A DNA stretch of 64,000 nt from Sycobia sp. Sy_11 (GCA_018907035.1 JACCIC010000003.1:748501-812500); one strand, 5' to 3'; positions 49,666 through 59,717 are shown, counted from the stretch's first letter. The notes: a model not told the origin generated them from the letters alone. Translations and numbers: made by a program.

Positions 49666-50624
49666 GGAAAATTTTTAGTTTTTTTCTGTTTTCTTATTGT
49701 AATTATCTGTATTGCATTATATTTATATATTGTAATTTACATTGTAGAAATGTCAATGATAGCAATCAAAAAATGTCTGTATATTTAAAAATCTACGACA
49801 AAAATTGCCAAATGTATAGACGCGTCTATGACTGGATTTGTTCTTAATTTTAAAAGTCTTATTGAAGAGATTAACAAAATCTTGAACAAAAAGTTTTATT
49901 TAAAAAGATCAGCATAAAAAACAACGAAAAGTTCATATGAAAACCCCGTAATTATCAACCCCGTTTTCATAAACTGAAAATTTATTGAAATATTTATTAA
50001 AAATAAAATCATAAAAAATGAAAATTCCGTCAAAAAGAAAACCCCTCATAAAAAGCAATACGAAAAATCAAACCATTGAATAATGTAATTCTTATGAAAT
50101 ATATAATCACCATTAAAAGTATAATCTCTATAAAACATTTTTCAAAAAGGATTCATAAAAGAAAACATGAAAAATAATTTCTTTAATAATGAAAACATCA
50201 TGAGAATTGAATACCACAGTACGAGTGAAAACCCCATCAAAACAAAAAGCACTTTAAAGAAACAACACGAAAAATGAATCTACTGAAATATGTAATCACC
50301 GTGAAAAATATAATCCTCATACAAAATTATAGCGTCATAAACAATTAAAAAACGAAAAAATATTTTGAAAAAGAGTATAATAGAAAAAAACCATAAAAAT
50401 AGAACACCATATTATTAATGAAAAGGCGATCAAAAATGAATATACCACATTAAAAATGAAAATGTTATAAGAAACATATTTAAAGAACAATGGAGACAAA
50501 AAAAACAAAGAAAAAATGTAATCTCCATGAAAAATAAAATCCCCATAAAATTTTTAGCACCATAAACAATGGAAACCCCATAAAATATTTTTAAAAATGG
50601 CTTTGTAAAAAAAACATGAAAGTA

Positions 50625-51792
50625 CAGTCTATCACGTAAGAGCGTGGTTGTGTTAATTTATAAAAAAATTTATTTGATAAAACTTTCATATTTATATAAA
50701 AATTTTACACATTACAAACGATTATGTGATTCGGTCAATAATGTGTCTAGTCACGACCATCGTCGATAATTGCCTGCCATCCCCGAGGCATGCTTTCTAC
50801 TACTTTGACGACGTATACTAGTGGCAACGATCCCCAGATCCGACGAATTTGATAAGACAACTGCTTCAAAGTATGTGTGCGTTTTCCACGAAGCTTCTGT
50901 TTAATATATGCCCACACATTTTAAATAGGGTTTGTATCGGGCGACTGCGACGGTCAATCCAATGTAACAGTGCCAGATATAGTTTTCCACTCAGTAGAGA
51001 GCTTGCTGCAGTGTTTCGGATCGTTGTCCTCCTGCAGAATCCGATCTTCATGTTTTCTGATGAACCATTGTTTGGCAGATGGCAGTAAAGCCTTTATATA
51101 GATTTTTATCATTTTCTTGGCATTTAAGTTGTCAATAAAGAGGTGCAAAGTGCCGAATCCCTGCTTTGAGAAGCAGCCCCAAAGATGCGCCTTTATTCCA
51201 TGTTTTTTTCGTATGTTATTTAATGTCGCTCTACTTATGCTTCTAAATACTGATGCTAATCAGCGACGGAGGTCTGCGATGTGTTTATAAACAAAACACA
51301 TGTAAATTATTACAGCGGTGCCTGTGTCAATCGGCCGAGACCGGGATTTGAACTCGGATCACCAAGTTACTAGTCCTTCGCTCTAGCGACCGAGCCTTTG
51401 CCGGCCTCGAATTATTCTGTGTTTTATGGTCCGATGAATAAGCCTATTAGTAGAAGTTGACTAGGCTCGCGTGAGGACACAACGTGCCCATATGGAACAT
51501 TCATCAGTAAAAATAACATTTTTAAAATCTCTATCAATATTCTCATGCGCCCAAGCGAGTCGATATTTTGGGACCTTTCGGGTGGATGCAAAGGAACACA
51601 GCCTTGTAGCGCGACGCGTACTTAGCACTCATGGCGTTTAACGATATTCTCTTTCGAAAGATCAACGACAGCTGAATTTTTGTTGATAATACATCAAGGA
51701 CAAAGATTCCGTATATCGGCTTGCGAAGGAATTAGAGCGAAATCTTTCATTACCTGACAGTAAACTCAACCACGCTCTGATTTGATCGCCTG
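50625..51792 (-). mobile_element. Tc1-like transposon, broken, carrying a SINE
   Basis: The element is flanked by TA on both sides. Inverted ends share AGAGCGTGGTTG with weaker outer parts (CAGTCTATCACGTAAGAGCG at the left; CAGGCGATCAAATCAGAGCG at the right in reverse complement). The minus strand encodes the transposase C-terminal half: HLWGCFSKQGFGTLHLFIDN, LQEDNDPKHCSKL (second catalytic Asp), then WPSQSPDTNPI followed by a TAA exactly where the catalytic Glu of NPIENVW should be, then NVWAYIKQKLRGKRTHTLKQ and GWQAIIDDGRD. The Trp before PSQSP is TGA. The N-terminal half, including the DNA-binding domain, is largely missing. The SINE at 51203-51411 is nested in it. It is inactive. Confidence 0.87.
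51203..51411 (-). repeat. tRNA-derived SINE nested in the Tc1, with diverged target duplication
   Basis: The 209-bp unit, read on the minus strand, begins GAGGCCGGCAAAGGCTCGGT then CGCTAGAGCG (A-box-like, as in tRNAs with GCTCAGTNGGTAGAGC) and GATCCGAGTTCAAATCCCGG (B-box-like, 51345-51355 on the opposite strand), then a unique body shared with 3081-3241, and ends in an A-run. Flanks TTATTCCATG (51193-51202) and TTATTCTGTG (51412-51421) match at eight of ten positions, a plausible old target duplication. It interrupts the Tc1 reading frame between KHRI- and HGIKAHLW-type residues. The partner LINE is unknown. Confidence 0.82.
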
Positions 51793-52149
51793 TAAAACAC
51801 TCCATTAATATTGAAAAGATGGTGAAAAATAAATATGTCATATTAAAAAAGGAAATATCTTAAAAAACTCATTTAAAAACAATAGGAAAAATAAACCCAT
51901 TAAAAATATCATCTCCATGACCAATATAATTCTCATTAAAAATTATAATTTCAAAAAAAATAAACTAAACTGTAACCTATAGAAAAGGGTTACAAAAAGC
52001 ATGAAAAAATATTACTTCAATGTTAATTACAATCCCATAAAAAATAAACAAGGCATTAAAATGTAAACTGTGTAAAAGAAAAATGGAAAGCCTATAAATA
52101 GTCGTGTCCTATAAAGACTTAACAATTCCATTAAAAAAGAAATACACAA

Positions 52150-52813
52150 TGACAAGAAATACTCGACAGTCGAACAAATGATAGTCATTTCATGTAATAG
52201 AAGATAGATAAAAGATAGATTTACACTCGTCGTTATATTTATTCTTAATTCCTTTTTCCAAAATATTCACATTTGCGAAATTAAACGAATGCAGAAGGTT
52301 TAAACAATGTTTCTATTAATCTCGATGCAGCATTTGCATTTCGTTAACTATACGGATGCTTCCTTCGAAATTTTTTTTCTCAAATGTTTACATGTTTGTC
52401 AAATGTAATATATTACAATTGCTATTATATACAATTCTTGCTTTTAAATATTTATTATCATCATTCTTATAATTATTAAATAACTACCTAAAAAATGAAT
52501 TTTGGAGAAAATAATGTGAATATGTTTATATCAATCGGAAGTAATTGTAATTTTAAATAAAATAGAAAACTAATTGCAGCTATTTTTTAAAATTCTTTTT
52601 ATTATAATAATAAAAAGTTGACATTCCGATCATGCCATATTTTATGGCGACACTTAGATTATTTTTCTAAGCAAGTTGAACTGTGTTATAATATTATATT
52701 CAAACTATTTTCTATTTCTGAAATAGATTTATGAAATAATAAGAAAATAACATTGAAAACTTCAGTTTTCAGACAAGTACAAAACATAGTTTTCCAGTTA
52801 CTGAAACACCACA

Positions 52814-52815
<2 letters not shown>
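52150..52815. other. AT-rich spacer
   Basis: No gene or recognised repeat. Confidence 0.4.

Positions 52816-52816
<1 letters not shown>

Positions 52817-52876
<60 letters not shown>
52817..52876. repeat. (TA)n microsatellite
   Basis: Uninterrupted TA run of 60 bases, about 190 bases upstream of copy c of the dispersed family. Confidence 0.95.
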
Positions 52877-52877
<1 letters not shown>

Positions 52878-53039
52878 CTTATATATGTTAATAGTTTCAG
52901 ACTGTGGTAGTCAGAGAGCTATTAAAAGATATATTTATGACTAATATATTTTTGGACTATAATTGGATGACTATGATTTTATTGAGAGCGACAATAAAGT
53001 ATTTAAAATAGAGGCTAATGATCTAGATAGATTCAAGGA

Positions 53040-53355
53040 TAAAACTCGTGTTTCAGTTTAGTCCTTGAAGATGAACCGGAGCGGTTCGAAACGTCGGACA
53101 TAAAAGTTAAATTTAAATTTAAGATCGTGGGGGGGGGGCAGCCAGGTTGTTATTTATTAACAAAGAATATAGATTATTTTATTTTTATTTTTTAGTTTTA
53201 ATTTAATTTAATTTTTATTTTATTTATTTTTTTAGTAGTAATTTCCCTTTCATATTCTACGGGGGTGATTATAAACAAGGACAGTCTAACTGTCATTATA
53301 TAGTACGTTTTGTATACTGTAAGACCGATAAAAATATTTATTAATTCAGATCTAA
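53040..53355 (+). repeat. Dispersed retroelement family, copy c, with hammerhead-like motif
   Basis: Landmarks in order: TTGAAGAT at 53065-53072, a perfect six-pair stem GAACCG/CGGTTC (53073-53078 and 53082-53087) closed by a GAG loop, GAAAC (53088-53092) and GTC (53093-53095). Then a G-run and GGGCAGCCAGGTTGTT, TTATTAACAAAGAAT, TTCTACGGGGGTGATTATAA, ACAAGGACAGTCTAACTGTC and the tail CTGTAAGACCGATAAAAATA followed by TTTATTAATT. The left limit is uncertain; open sequence upstream (LDDYDFIESDNKVFKIEAND) may belong to the element. Related copies lie at 5.4, 12.2, 45.8 and 55.4 kb. Confidence 0.7.
53065..53095 (+). ncRNA. Hammerhead-ribozyme-like motif (candidate)
   Basis: A minimal hammerhead has CUGANGA, stem II, GAAA and a NUH cleavage triplet. 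Here TTGAAGA fits CUGANGA except the first base (C in copy e), one extra T follows, stem II GAACCG-GAG-CGGTTC is perfect, and GAAAC and GTC follow directly. Penelope-like elements are known to carry short hammerheads of this kind in their terminal repeats. Stems I and III were not worked out, so activity is unproven. Confidence 0.45.
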
Positions 53356-53619
53356 TTGTCTAATTATTATCGATTCCATTGACGGACCAATAAACAAAAG
53401 CTATTTGGAATAATAATAATAATTAATAATGATTAATATGTATGAATCCGCTCGATAGTTGATTGACCCCTTCAATTAACTATCTATATCAATTTAAATA
53501 TCTTTTTGAATTTTTTTTCTTTGATTGCTAGTTATAACAATGTATATATAATAGATTCGACATATCATGTCACTATGGACATTTTTCAATATCACATATA
53601 TTGAAAATATGTACCTTAA

Positions 53620-54229
53620 CTCATTAACGTCCAAAACAGAGAAATCGTAACTCTGTTTTCAACTGTAAATCTATCACATATTCCACGGATATATTCAAAG
53701 CAAACATACTTTCTCTTAAGTATTTTTTTCTCTGCTTTTCATTACTGGTATCAGAATTGCGAAGTTTTCACTCAAAAATACAATATGGCGACATTTACAA
53801 AAAAAATGCAAAATTTACATATTTTTTTTTTAAATCCAATTTCTTGTTGTGTTAACGTTGAGGACGGAACTTTATTTTTCAACTATGAGTGCATAAATGA
53901 GTTGTACTTTAAATTTAGTTTGGTCCCGAATCCAAAAATTCAATATGGCGGCTAGAAAATGGCGCCTGAAGCGCAAAATTTTGCCTAATCTTTCACGAAT
54001 TTTTTTCTCGAATATAATGCATTCGACGAAAAAATGAATAAGATAAAAAGTGCTTAGAATCAACCAAAGAATATGTCTAAATATTTTCACTGAGTTTTGA
54101 GCAACTTTTTTATTTTTGCCAATTGGCAATGCTTTGAATTGACCAAGAAGTATATCTGAATTTTTTCGAGACGATTCGATGAATTTTTCTACTTTTGTCA
54201 TAAATTTCTCTGTTTTGGACGTTAATGGG
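53620..54229. mobile_element. TTAA-flanked (piggyBac-type) MITE, 610 bp
   Basis: TTAA lies on both sides (53616-53619 and 54230-54233). The inverted ends are CTCATTAACGTCCAAAACAG at the left and CCCATTAACGTCCAAAACAG at the right in reverse complement, continuing AGAAAT on both. Inside, AATATGGCG-type words occur twice in direct orientation. A minus-strand open frame at 53872-54201 has no transposase motif. It is non-autonomous; the superfamily is inferred from TTAA. Confidence 0.8.
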
Positions 54230-54950
54230 TTAACAAAAAAGTTAAATCAAAGTTACTTGACTTAAAAATTTTATTACATTTCAACATGAGTGTCGGAGTT
54301 GATGATTTATCTTGTGAAAAGATTTAGTCTCGAGCCTGGAGAAGGACGTAAATCTTACGAGGTAAAAATGAAGTTACATATCAATTTTTATTTTTACTTT
54401 ATACCACGATAGCCGAATTATTATAACTATTTTGCGAGTTTGAGATTAGACTAGTACAAAATTATAAATTAATTGAAAACATAAAACGTTAAACAAAAAA
54501 TAGATATTGCTGAAGCTTGACTCTTCCATCATTAAAAGTTATCGTAGAAATCTAAGTTTTTGTCCAAATATTACTTAATCAATGTTAATTAATGAATATC
54601 ATAAGTAATTGATCAAACGAATTCATCAACTTTCGAAAATTCTCGAACTTCTCGAAATTTGGATTAAGTAAAGTTCTGACATCCCCTGCAAATAGCTGAT
54701 ATCACTAATATAAACACTGATATCACTAACAAAGTCTCAGAATTTGAAATTTTTTGTAAAGAAAAATAATATAATAGAAGGCACGGAATGGTCTTTTACG
54801 TGAAAATTAATTTAGTGGACACTGAATTAACGAAACTAAATATCGCATATAAAATTTTTTTAAATGCGCGGTATTTATGCTATTAATGTAAAACTAATAC
54901 AAATATTTATATGCTTCATATAAATCAACGGGTGTATAAGGAATCTGAGA

Positions 54951-55931
54951 GTTTTTCGGTGTGATGAATCGATTATTTGAGGGTAACAGGCCCTAATATT
55001 GATCACTTCTGGGATGAGGTCCATTATTTCGTAAAATTGTTATTTTTCAAAAAAATAAAATAAATTTTATTAAGTAACCAAGTTCTTTCTACAAATATTT
55101 ATATTTTACAGATTTTTTGTCTCTTGAATATTTTTCATAAATTCATATTTCAAGCAGAAATGACTGCGGGGTCTCATGCTGTCCACACTTCGCTTCATCA
55201 TGTACTTCAAAGTTTCATTCTGCTGAATTAATGAAAAGAGTAAAACTTTACCATACATGTCAAATTGTTTATTATTAATCAAAGAATAATTCTATCTATC
55301 TTTTTCTTTTATTTTGAAATAAAAATGGTCAAATTTTGTTATAAACAAATAAAAGTTTGAAACAATTGAATTGTACTTTTGTCGACTGCCCATAAACGTT
55401 CCTAAAGGAGCCGTAGCGAGCTCGAAACGTTGGACAAGTCTTCAATTAGGTAAGGGTGTTGGGGACAGTCAGACTGCACTTTACTAACAAAGAATTTTTT
55501 CAGCTAATATTTTATTTTCAGATTAGTCTACGGGGGTGAATGTAAACAAGGACAGTCTGACTGTCATATAATTTTAATTTAATTTTTAATTTAATTTTTA
55601 TTTTTAATTTTTATTTTATTTTTTATTTTTATTTTTATTTTATTTTTAGATTGAATTGATTGGACTGTAAGACCAATAAAAAAAAATTTATTAATTTAAA
55701 TAAAAGTTTGTACTTTTTCCACGTTTTACAAGGTTACCAAAGCGAAAAAATGTATGAGGCAACAAATCTGTTGAACATAATTATTTATCAAAATAATTTG
55801 GTTACCTAGTAAAATATATTTAATGTTTTTTGAAACAATAACCATTTTAAGCAAAAAATGGACCTTATCTCAGAAATGATCAATATTTGGGCTTGTTACC
55901 GTCGAACAATCGATTTATCACACCGAAAAAC
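54951..55931. mobile_element. Transposon with 135-140-bp inverted terminal repeats
   Basis: The left arm (54951-55085) and the reverse complement of the right arm (55790-55931) align: GTTTTTCGGTGTGATGAATC against GTTTTTCGGTGTGATAAATC, then GGTAACAGGCCCTAATATTG against GGTAACAAGCCCAAATATTG, then GGTCCATT, and GGTAACCAA. The interior has no recognisable transposase. It was later hit by copy d of the dispersed family. Without that insertion it is about 630 bp. No clear target duplication was found, so the superfamily is open. Confidence 0.75.
55360..55697 (+). mobile_element. Dispersed retroelement family, copy d, 338 bp with 13-bp target duplication
   Basis: AAATAAAAGTTTG occurs at 55347-55359 and at 55698-55710, exactly flanking the unit. 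The unit starts AAACAATTGAATTGTAC, has TTGTCGACTGCCCATAAACG, a diverged hammerhead-like core (55401-55435, with CTCGAAACGTTGGACA), GGGGACAGTCAGACTGC, TTTACTAACAAAG, GTCTACGGGGGTGAATGTAA, ACAAGGACAGTCTGACTGTC, an ATTTTTATTTT-rich part, and the tail GATTGGACTGTAAGACCAAT ending in TTTATTAATTT. No open frame is present, so it is either non-autonomous or strongly 5'-truncated. The long duplication fits target-primed retrotransposition. It defines the family boundaries. Confidence 0.85.
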
Positions 55932-56137
55932 AAAGTAACATCAAATTATCAGGGGGATCTCAAATTTGCTGTGATAGTCCTCCTATGCGCTCGGATTAAT
56001 AATCTTTTACTTTAGTTAAAAATTTAATTAGTTTAGTAAATAGTTTTGTAAAGTAGATTTAGTTATTTCACCTATACTAACTACGTAAAACAAAATGAAT
56101 ATCGAGATATACTACGAAATTGCAAAATTCTATTTAA

Positions 56138-56277
56138 CCTTTAGACTGCCGTCATTTTTTCCTTATAAATTGATATTTTTGATGTGTAAAATTTATACAT
56201 AAAAACACCTCATATCTCTAGAGTAGCTGTCAAGGTCACGGGTGGCTCATATATGAGCCAGTCCGGCAGTCTAAAGA
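56138..56277. mobile_element. Short TTAA-flanked MITE (140 bp) with an internal palindrome
   Basis: TTAA is present at 56134-56137 and 56278-56281. The ends are CCTTTAGACTGCCG and, in reverse complement, TCTTTAGACTGCCG. The unit contains a perfect 16-bp palindrome GGCTCATATATGAGCC (56244-56259). Too short to encode anything; presumably mobilised by a piggyBac-type transposase. Confidence 0.82.
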
Positions 56278-56289
56278 TTAAAATGATAG

Positions 56290-57000
56290 CCGAAAAGATA
56301 TCCCATTGAAATCAGATACTTTGTCAAATTCCTTATTTAAACAATCTATTGTTATATATCATCTACTAAAAGTTTAAAAAGGCACCTTGTTTAAGGCATT
56401 CCTCAAAGTGAAGCAGCCAACTTACTTCTTCTTAATCGCTACATAGCAGACCTTGTTGAATGAATTCTTAAAACTTTAACCATTTTCAAGTAAGGAAACG
56501 ATATAAAACTACCAATTACAACAACAAAAAATTACTGATCAAAAATGAACAAATCTGTTTATACTCTCAACAATTTAAAGCTATAGAGTTTCAAAATTCC
56601 TTTCAGTAAATTACATTTGATTCTAACAATATATAAAGGAAAATTCATAATCATTATCAAATACAATATTTCGATACCATAGCGTTCATTTTAACTACAA
56701 ATTTTTCTTTACGTAAATAGTGAAAAGTTTTATAATAAATGGTTAAAAGCCTTCAATTTAAGAAAGTTTATAAGAAAAACTTATTATATTAAACTTATTA
56801 TACAACTTATTATTAGTATGGGATTTTCATCCGACTACAGTCATGTTTAAAAAACCATTTATACAGTAAATTGTGGGTTACGCTAACTTAATTTACCTGC
56901 CCTATGTATGTAAAAGAATGTTCTGCCTAAAGAAAGTTCTGTACATTTTATATGCTCCAGGCGTAGTGATCATACAGTAAAATAAAATAAACGTTAGCGC
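56290..57000. other. AT-rich spacer
   Basis: No gene or recognisable repeat. Confidence 0.4.
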
Positions 57001-57007
57001 ACGTATC

Positions 57008-57558
57008 CGAGTAGAAATCGCTTGAGCGCGCATTGTTGACCCTGATCAGGTACCTGCAAAGTATCTGCACAGACGCGTAACGAAGCGCAATTCAGGACTT
57101 GGACGGGTTATCTAAAAGAGGCTAAATTACGCATTGCAGGTCTTGATCAGATACCTGTAAAGTAGTTGTACAGGCACGCAACGAGGCGCTATTCAAGTCC
57201 TGTACAGGTTACCTGAAAAAGGCAAAATAACGCAACTAGTTTATCCAGCGTAACAACTGATGGTTCGAAAGGAGGGTCTAGATGAGCTCCGTTACAAATA
57301 TAACCTGCTTCTCATACGCGGATATAGAGAGTTGTAGTTGTGTATATAAAATACAAATATTTATAATATAAATATTATTTAGAAAAAAAAGTTAAGACTA
57401 ATTATTTGATGTAAGGACGTGCAAAGATAAATATCTAAATTGCTTTTTATTCTCTTTCAAAGTTTAAACATAAAATAATGTAATATAAATATTTTAACAA
57501 AATATACACTATAAGTAAACTGTTAAGGTAACTTAGCAATAATAGATCAGATAATTGT

Positions 57559-57602
<44 letters not shown>

Positions 57603-58385
57603 TATCATATCATATCATATCATATCATATCATACTAATTTATAAAGAATAATTTTTAGTGAAATTGAAAGCCTATTTCATCTACTTTTAAATTCATAAA
57701 TAAATTAAAATATTTATATACAGTTTTCACTAAATAGATGTATGAATAAGTTGTCTTATATACAGCTTAATTTTAGTTGATTAAAAAGTATATAATATGT
57801 TAGAAATTAAATTACCATTTTATGTAAGTTTTTTAGAAAAATAATGATCCACATTTGAATAAATGAAAAAAGCACAGCTTACAATAAAAGAAAATGATAT
57901 ATATTAATTAATTAAATTACTATATAAACATCTTCATTAAAATTACTCTTAAGTTATCCTTGTATAAGATATAATTTAAATATTTGTTTTTGTAAATATA
58001 AATAATTCATAATCAAGTACTGTTCGTAAATAGTATCTAAATATATTTATCTATACTCAGTTTTACTTTTAGATGTTCGTTTTGGAAATAATTAATTAGC
58101 AATTTTAAAAAAAGTCGAAAATTAAATACTTTAATCTTAATTTCAGTATTTCTTTGTATGTTTATTATTTGTTAAAAAAAGTCATATAATTCCAAATTGG
58201 CAAGATATTTAATTAGTTGTTTAGTTGAGAAATTGCAGTATGGGTCATTGCACCCTATACAGTTAGCCTGTACAGGCCTTGAATAGCCACTCGTTAGATG
58301 CCTGTACCGCGCCTGTAATAACTCTGTAGTTACCCTGACCAATGCCTGAAAATAATCTCAGGCTGCCTGAGACTATTTCTACTCG
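57008..58385. mobile_element. Non-autonomous element with long inverted ends and ~100-bp tandem subrepeats
   Basis: The left end CGAGTAGAAAT (57008) and the right end ATTTCTACTCG (58385) are inverted. Beyond them, the right arm (58238-58385) read in reverse shares with the left arm (57008-57245) phrases such as TACAGGC, CTATTCAAG, CCTGTACAGG and AACGAG. Inside the left arm a unit of about 100 bp is tandemly duplicated (about 57032-57135 and 57136-57232), each copy running TTGATCAG/CTGATCAGG, TACCTG, AAAGTA, ACGAAGCGC or ACGAGGCGC, GACTTG/GTCCTG, ATAACG. The interior is AT-rich with microsatellites and no coding capacity. A target duplication is not clear. Confidence 0.68.
57561..57634. repeat. 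Compound microsatellite (TA)n then (CATAT)n
   Basis: About 40 bases of TA repeat followed by CATAT units through 57634. It lies inside the element 57008-58385. Confidence 0.92.
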
Positions 58386-58389
58386 TGAT

Positions 58390-59520
58390 ATTTAATTGAG
58401 CACTAAACCGGAACCACATGTATCCATATATAGATATAGTCTACATTTCGGATTCGTATATGTTCGTATCTGTCATTTTCTTTTACTTTAAATAACCTGT
58501 TATAATAGAATACAGCAGTTGAGTTTGAAAATCTTTTCTAAATTATTATGGTAAATATAACAATATATTACATATTAAATTAATAAGAACAATAAATTAG
58601 GAAAAATACTAGTTACTAAGAAAAATAAAAGCTCCGGTCGATTAGTCGACAATCTTGAGATATCTACGATAGTAGTATCTGCTCAATCGAGGTATATTTA
58701 ATAGTTTAAGTCTGTGGTGCACTGATATCATCATATAATGTGACAGAGATTTAAATTCAAGGTGAGATTTTAAGGAGACTTCAATATTTAGTAATTACTT
58801 CATCAGTTAATTAAAATTTGTATTTTCGTTTTATATGATAACAGTTGGAGTTAAACTATTGGAAAATACTTTTGTACCAAGTAAATCATTTTCTTAAATT
58901 AAGAAAAACTCATTAGATTTAAGATGTCGTAGTTTGATTTAAGTGGGCTCTTCTTTCATCAAGTAAATACTTCCTTCTTTTAAGAAGATACTTTATTAAT
59001 TTAAAAAAATAATGTACTTGCTACAAAACAAGAAAATATTTATTTGATAATCGACATTTTTATCAGTATATAATTCAATTAATTTTACGAAGACTTGTGC
59101 AACGTAAGAGTTGAAAATTCTGAATAAATAAATTATATCATAGACTTTATAGTTTAGAGTTTAAATGTTTGCTTGTCTTATTCAAACAATTATAAAAAAT
59201 GAAATTATAATTTTAGAGATTTTTTAGGTTCATAATAAAAAAAAAGATTTTATTAAGAGATTCACAACTTCGTTTTTTATGTACATATTATACTCAATAA
59301 TAAAGGTCGAGATAAAACTGCTGCTTTATTATGGAATATCATCGATTATGAAAAATTAATAGATATTATAGTATATCTAATACATTTTTATATATAGAAC
59401 ATTTTTGTTTTCTTGAATATACGAAAACAAGAAATGTTCTAGAGGGAGTCTCTAAACTAAAATATTTCTTTTGTATAGCGACCTACAATGCTCAAATTGT
59501 GCTGTAAATGCTGACTTCTC
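58390..59520. other. AT-rich intron-like stretch
   Basis: No gene. It lies just 3' of the first coding exon on the minus strand, so it would be the start of a long first intron. Confidence 0.45.
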
Positions 59521-59525
59521 TTTAC

Positions 59526-59717
59526 TTGGTACACAGTGACGGTTTTTCTGCTGGCAACGTGTCCCTTGTATGGGAAGACTTCATCTTGATAGGGATTATC
59601 AGACGTAGGGGGATAGTGGAGCGGTTTCGTATGATCCTCGGTGGGCCAAGTGCCCGGGCTCTTAGGAAAGAATTCCGGCACGTCGACGCATAGGGGCGCC
59701 AGGGGTCGATGAACCAT
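59526..59717 (-). CDS. First coding exon of the minus-strand host gene (function unknown)
   Basis: GC-rich island. On the minus strand an ATG at 59717-59715 in good context (AAACATGG) opens MVHRPLAPLCVDVPEFFPKS, then PGTWPTEDHTKPLHYPP, PYQDEVFPYKGHVASRK and TVTVYQ, ending at a donor TACCAA|GTAAAG (GT at 59525-59524), 64 codons in phase 0. The next exon (40993) begins in phase 0. The frame is open upstream of the ATG to a TAA at 59792-59790, and a good acceptor (GCCTCACAG, AG at 59803-59802) lies just before it, so the exon would carry 5' UTR. An alternative is a weaker acceptor at 59787, which would keep the frame open from further upstream and add 23 residues. No domain is recognised. Confidence 0.72.

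Larger units (their letters stand above)
49900..52150. repeat. Degenerate satellite-like tandem array, interrupted by a Tc1
   Basis: A-rich sequence with recurrent phrases: GTAATCNCCATGAAAAATA, AATCCCCATAAAA, AACCCCATAAAA, GAAAACATGAAAAATAA. Anchoring on the GTAATC(T/A)CCATG phrase gives positions 50085, 50292, 50518 and 51908. After removing the Tc1 (50625-51792) the last becomes about 50738, so spacing is about 207, 226 and 220 bases. This is an old tandem array of about four units of 200-226 bp. No coding potential. Confidence 0.6.

Noticed and set aside
53872..54201. Minus-strand frame of 109 codons
   Set aside because: Lies entirely within a TTAA-flanked MITE and has no transposase motif.
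57561..57634. Short regular repeats considered as a CRISPR-like array
   Set aside because: Uninterrupted simple sequence without spacers, in a eukaryotic context.
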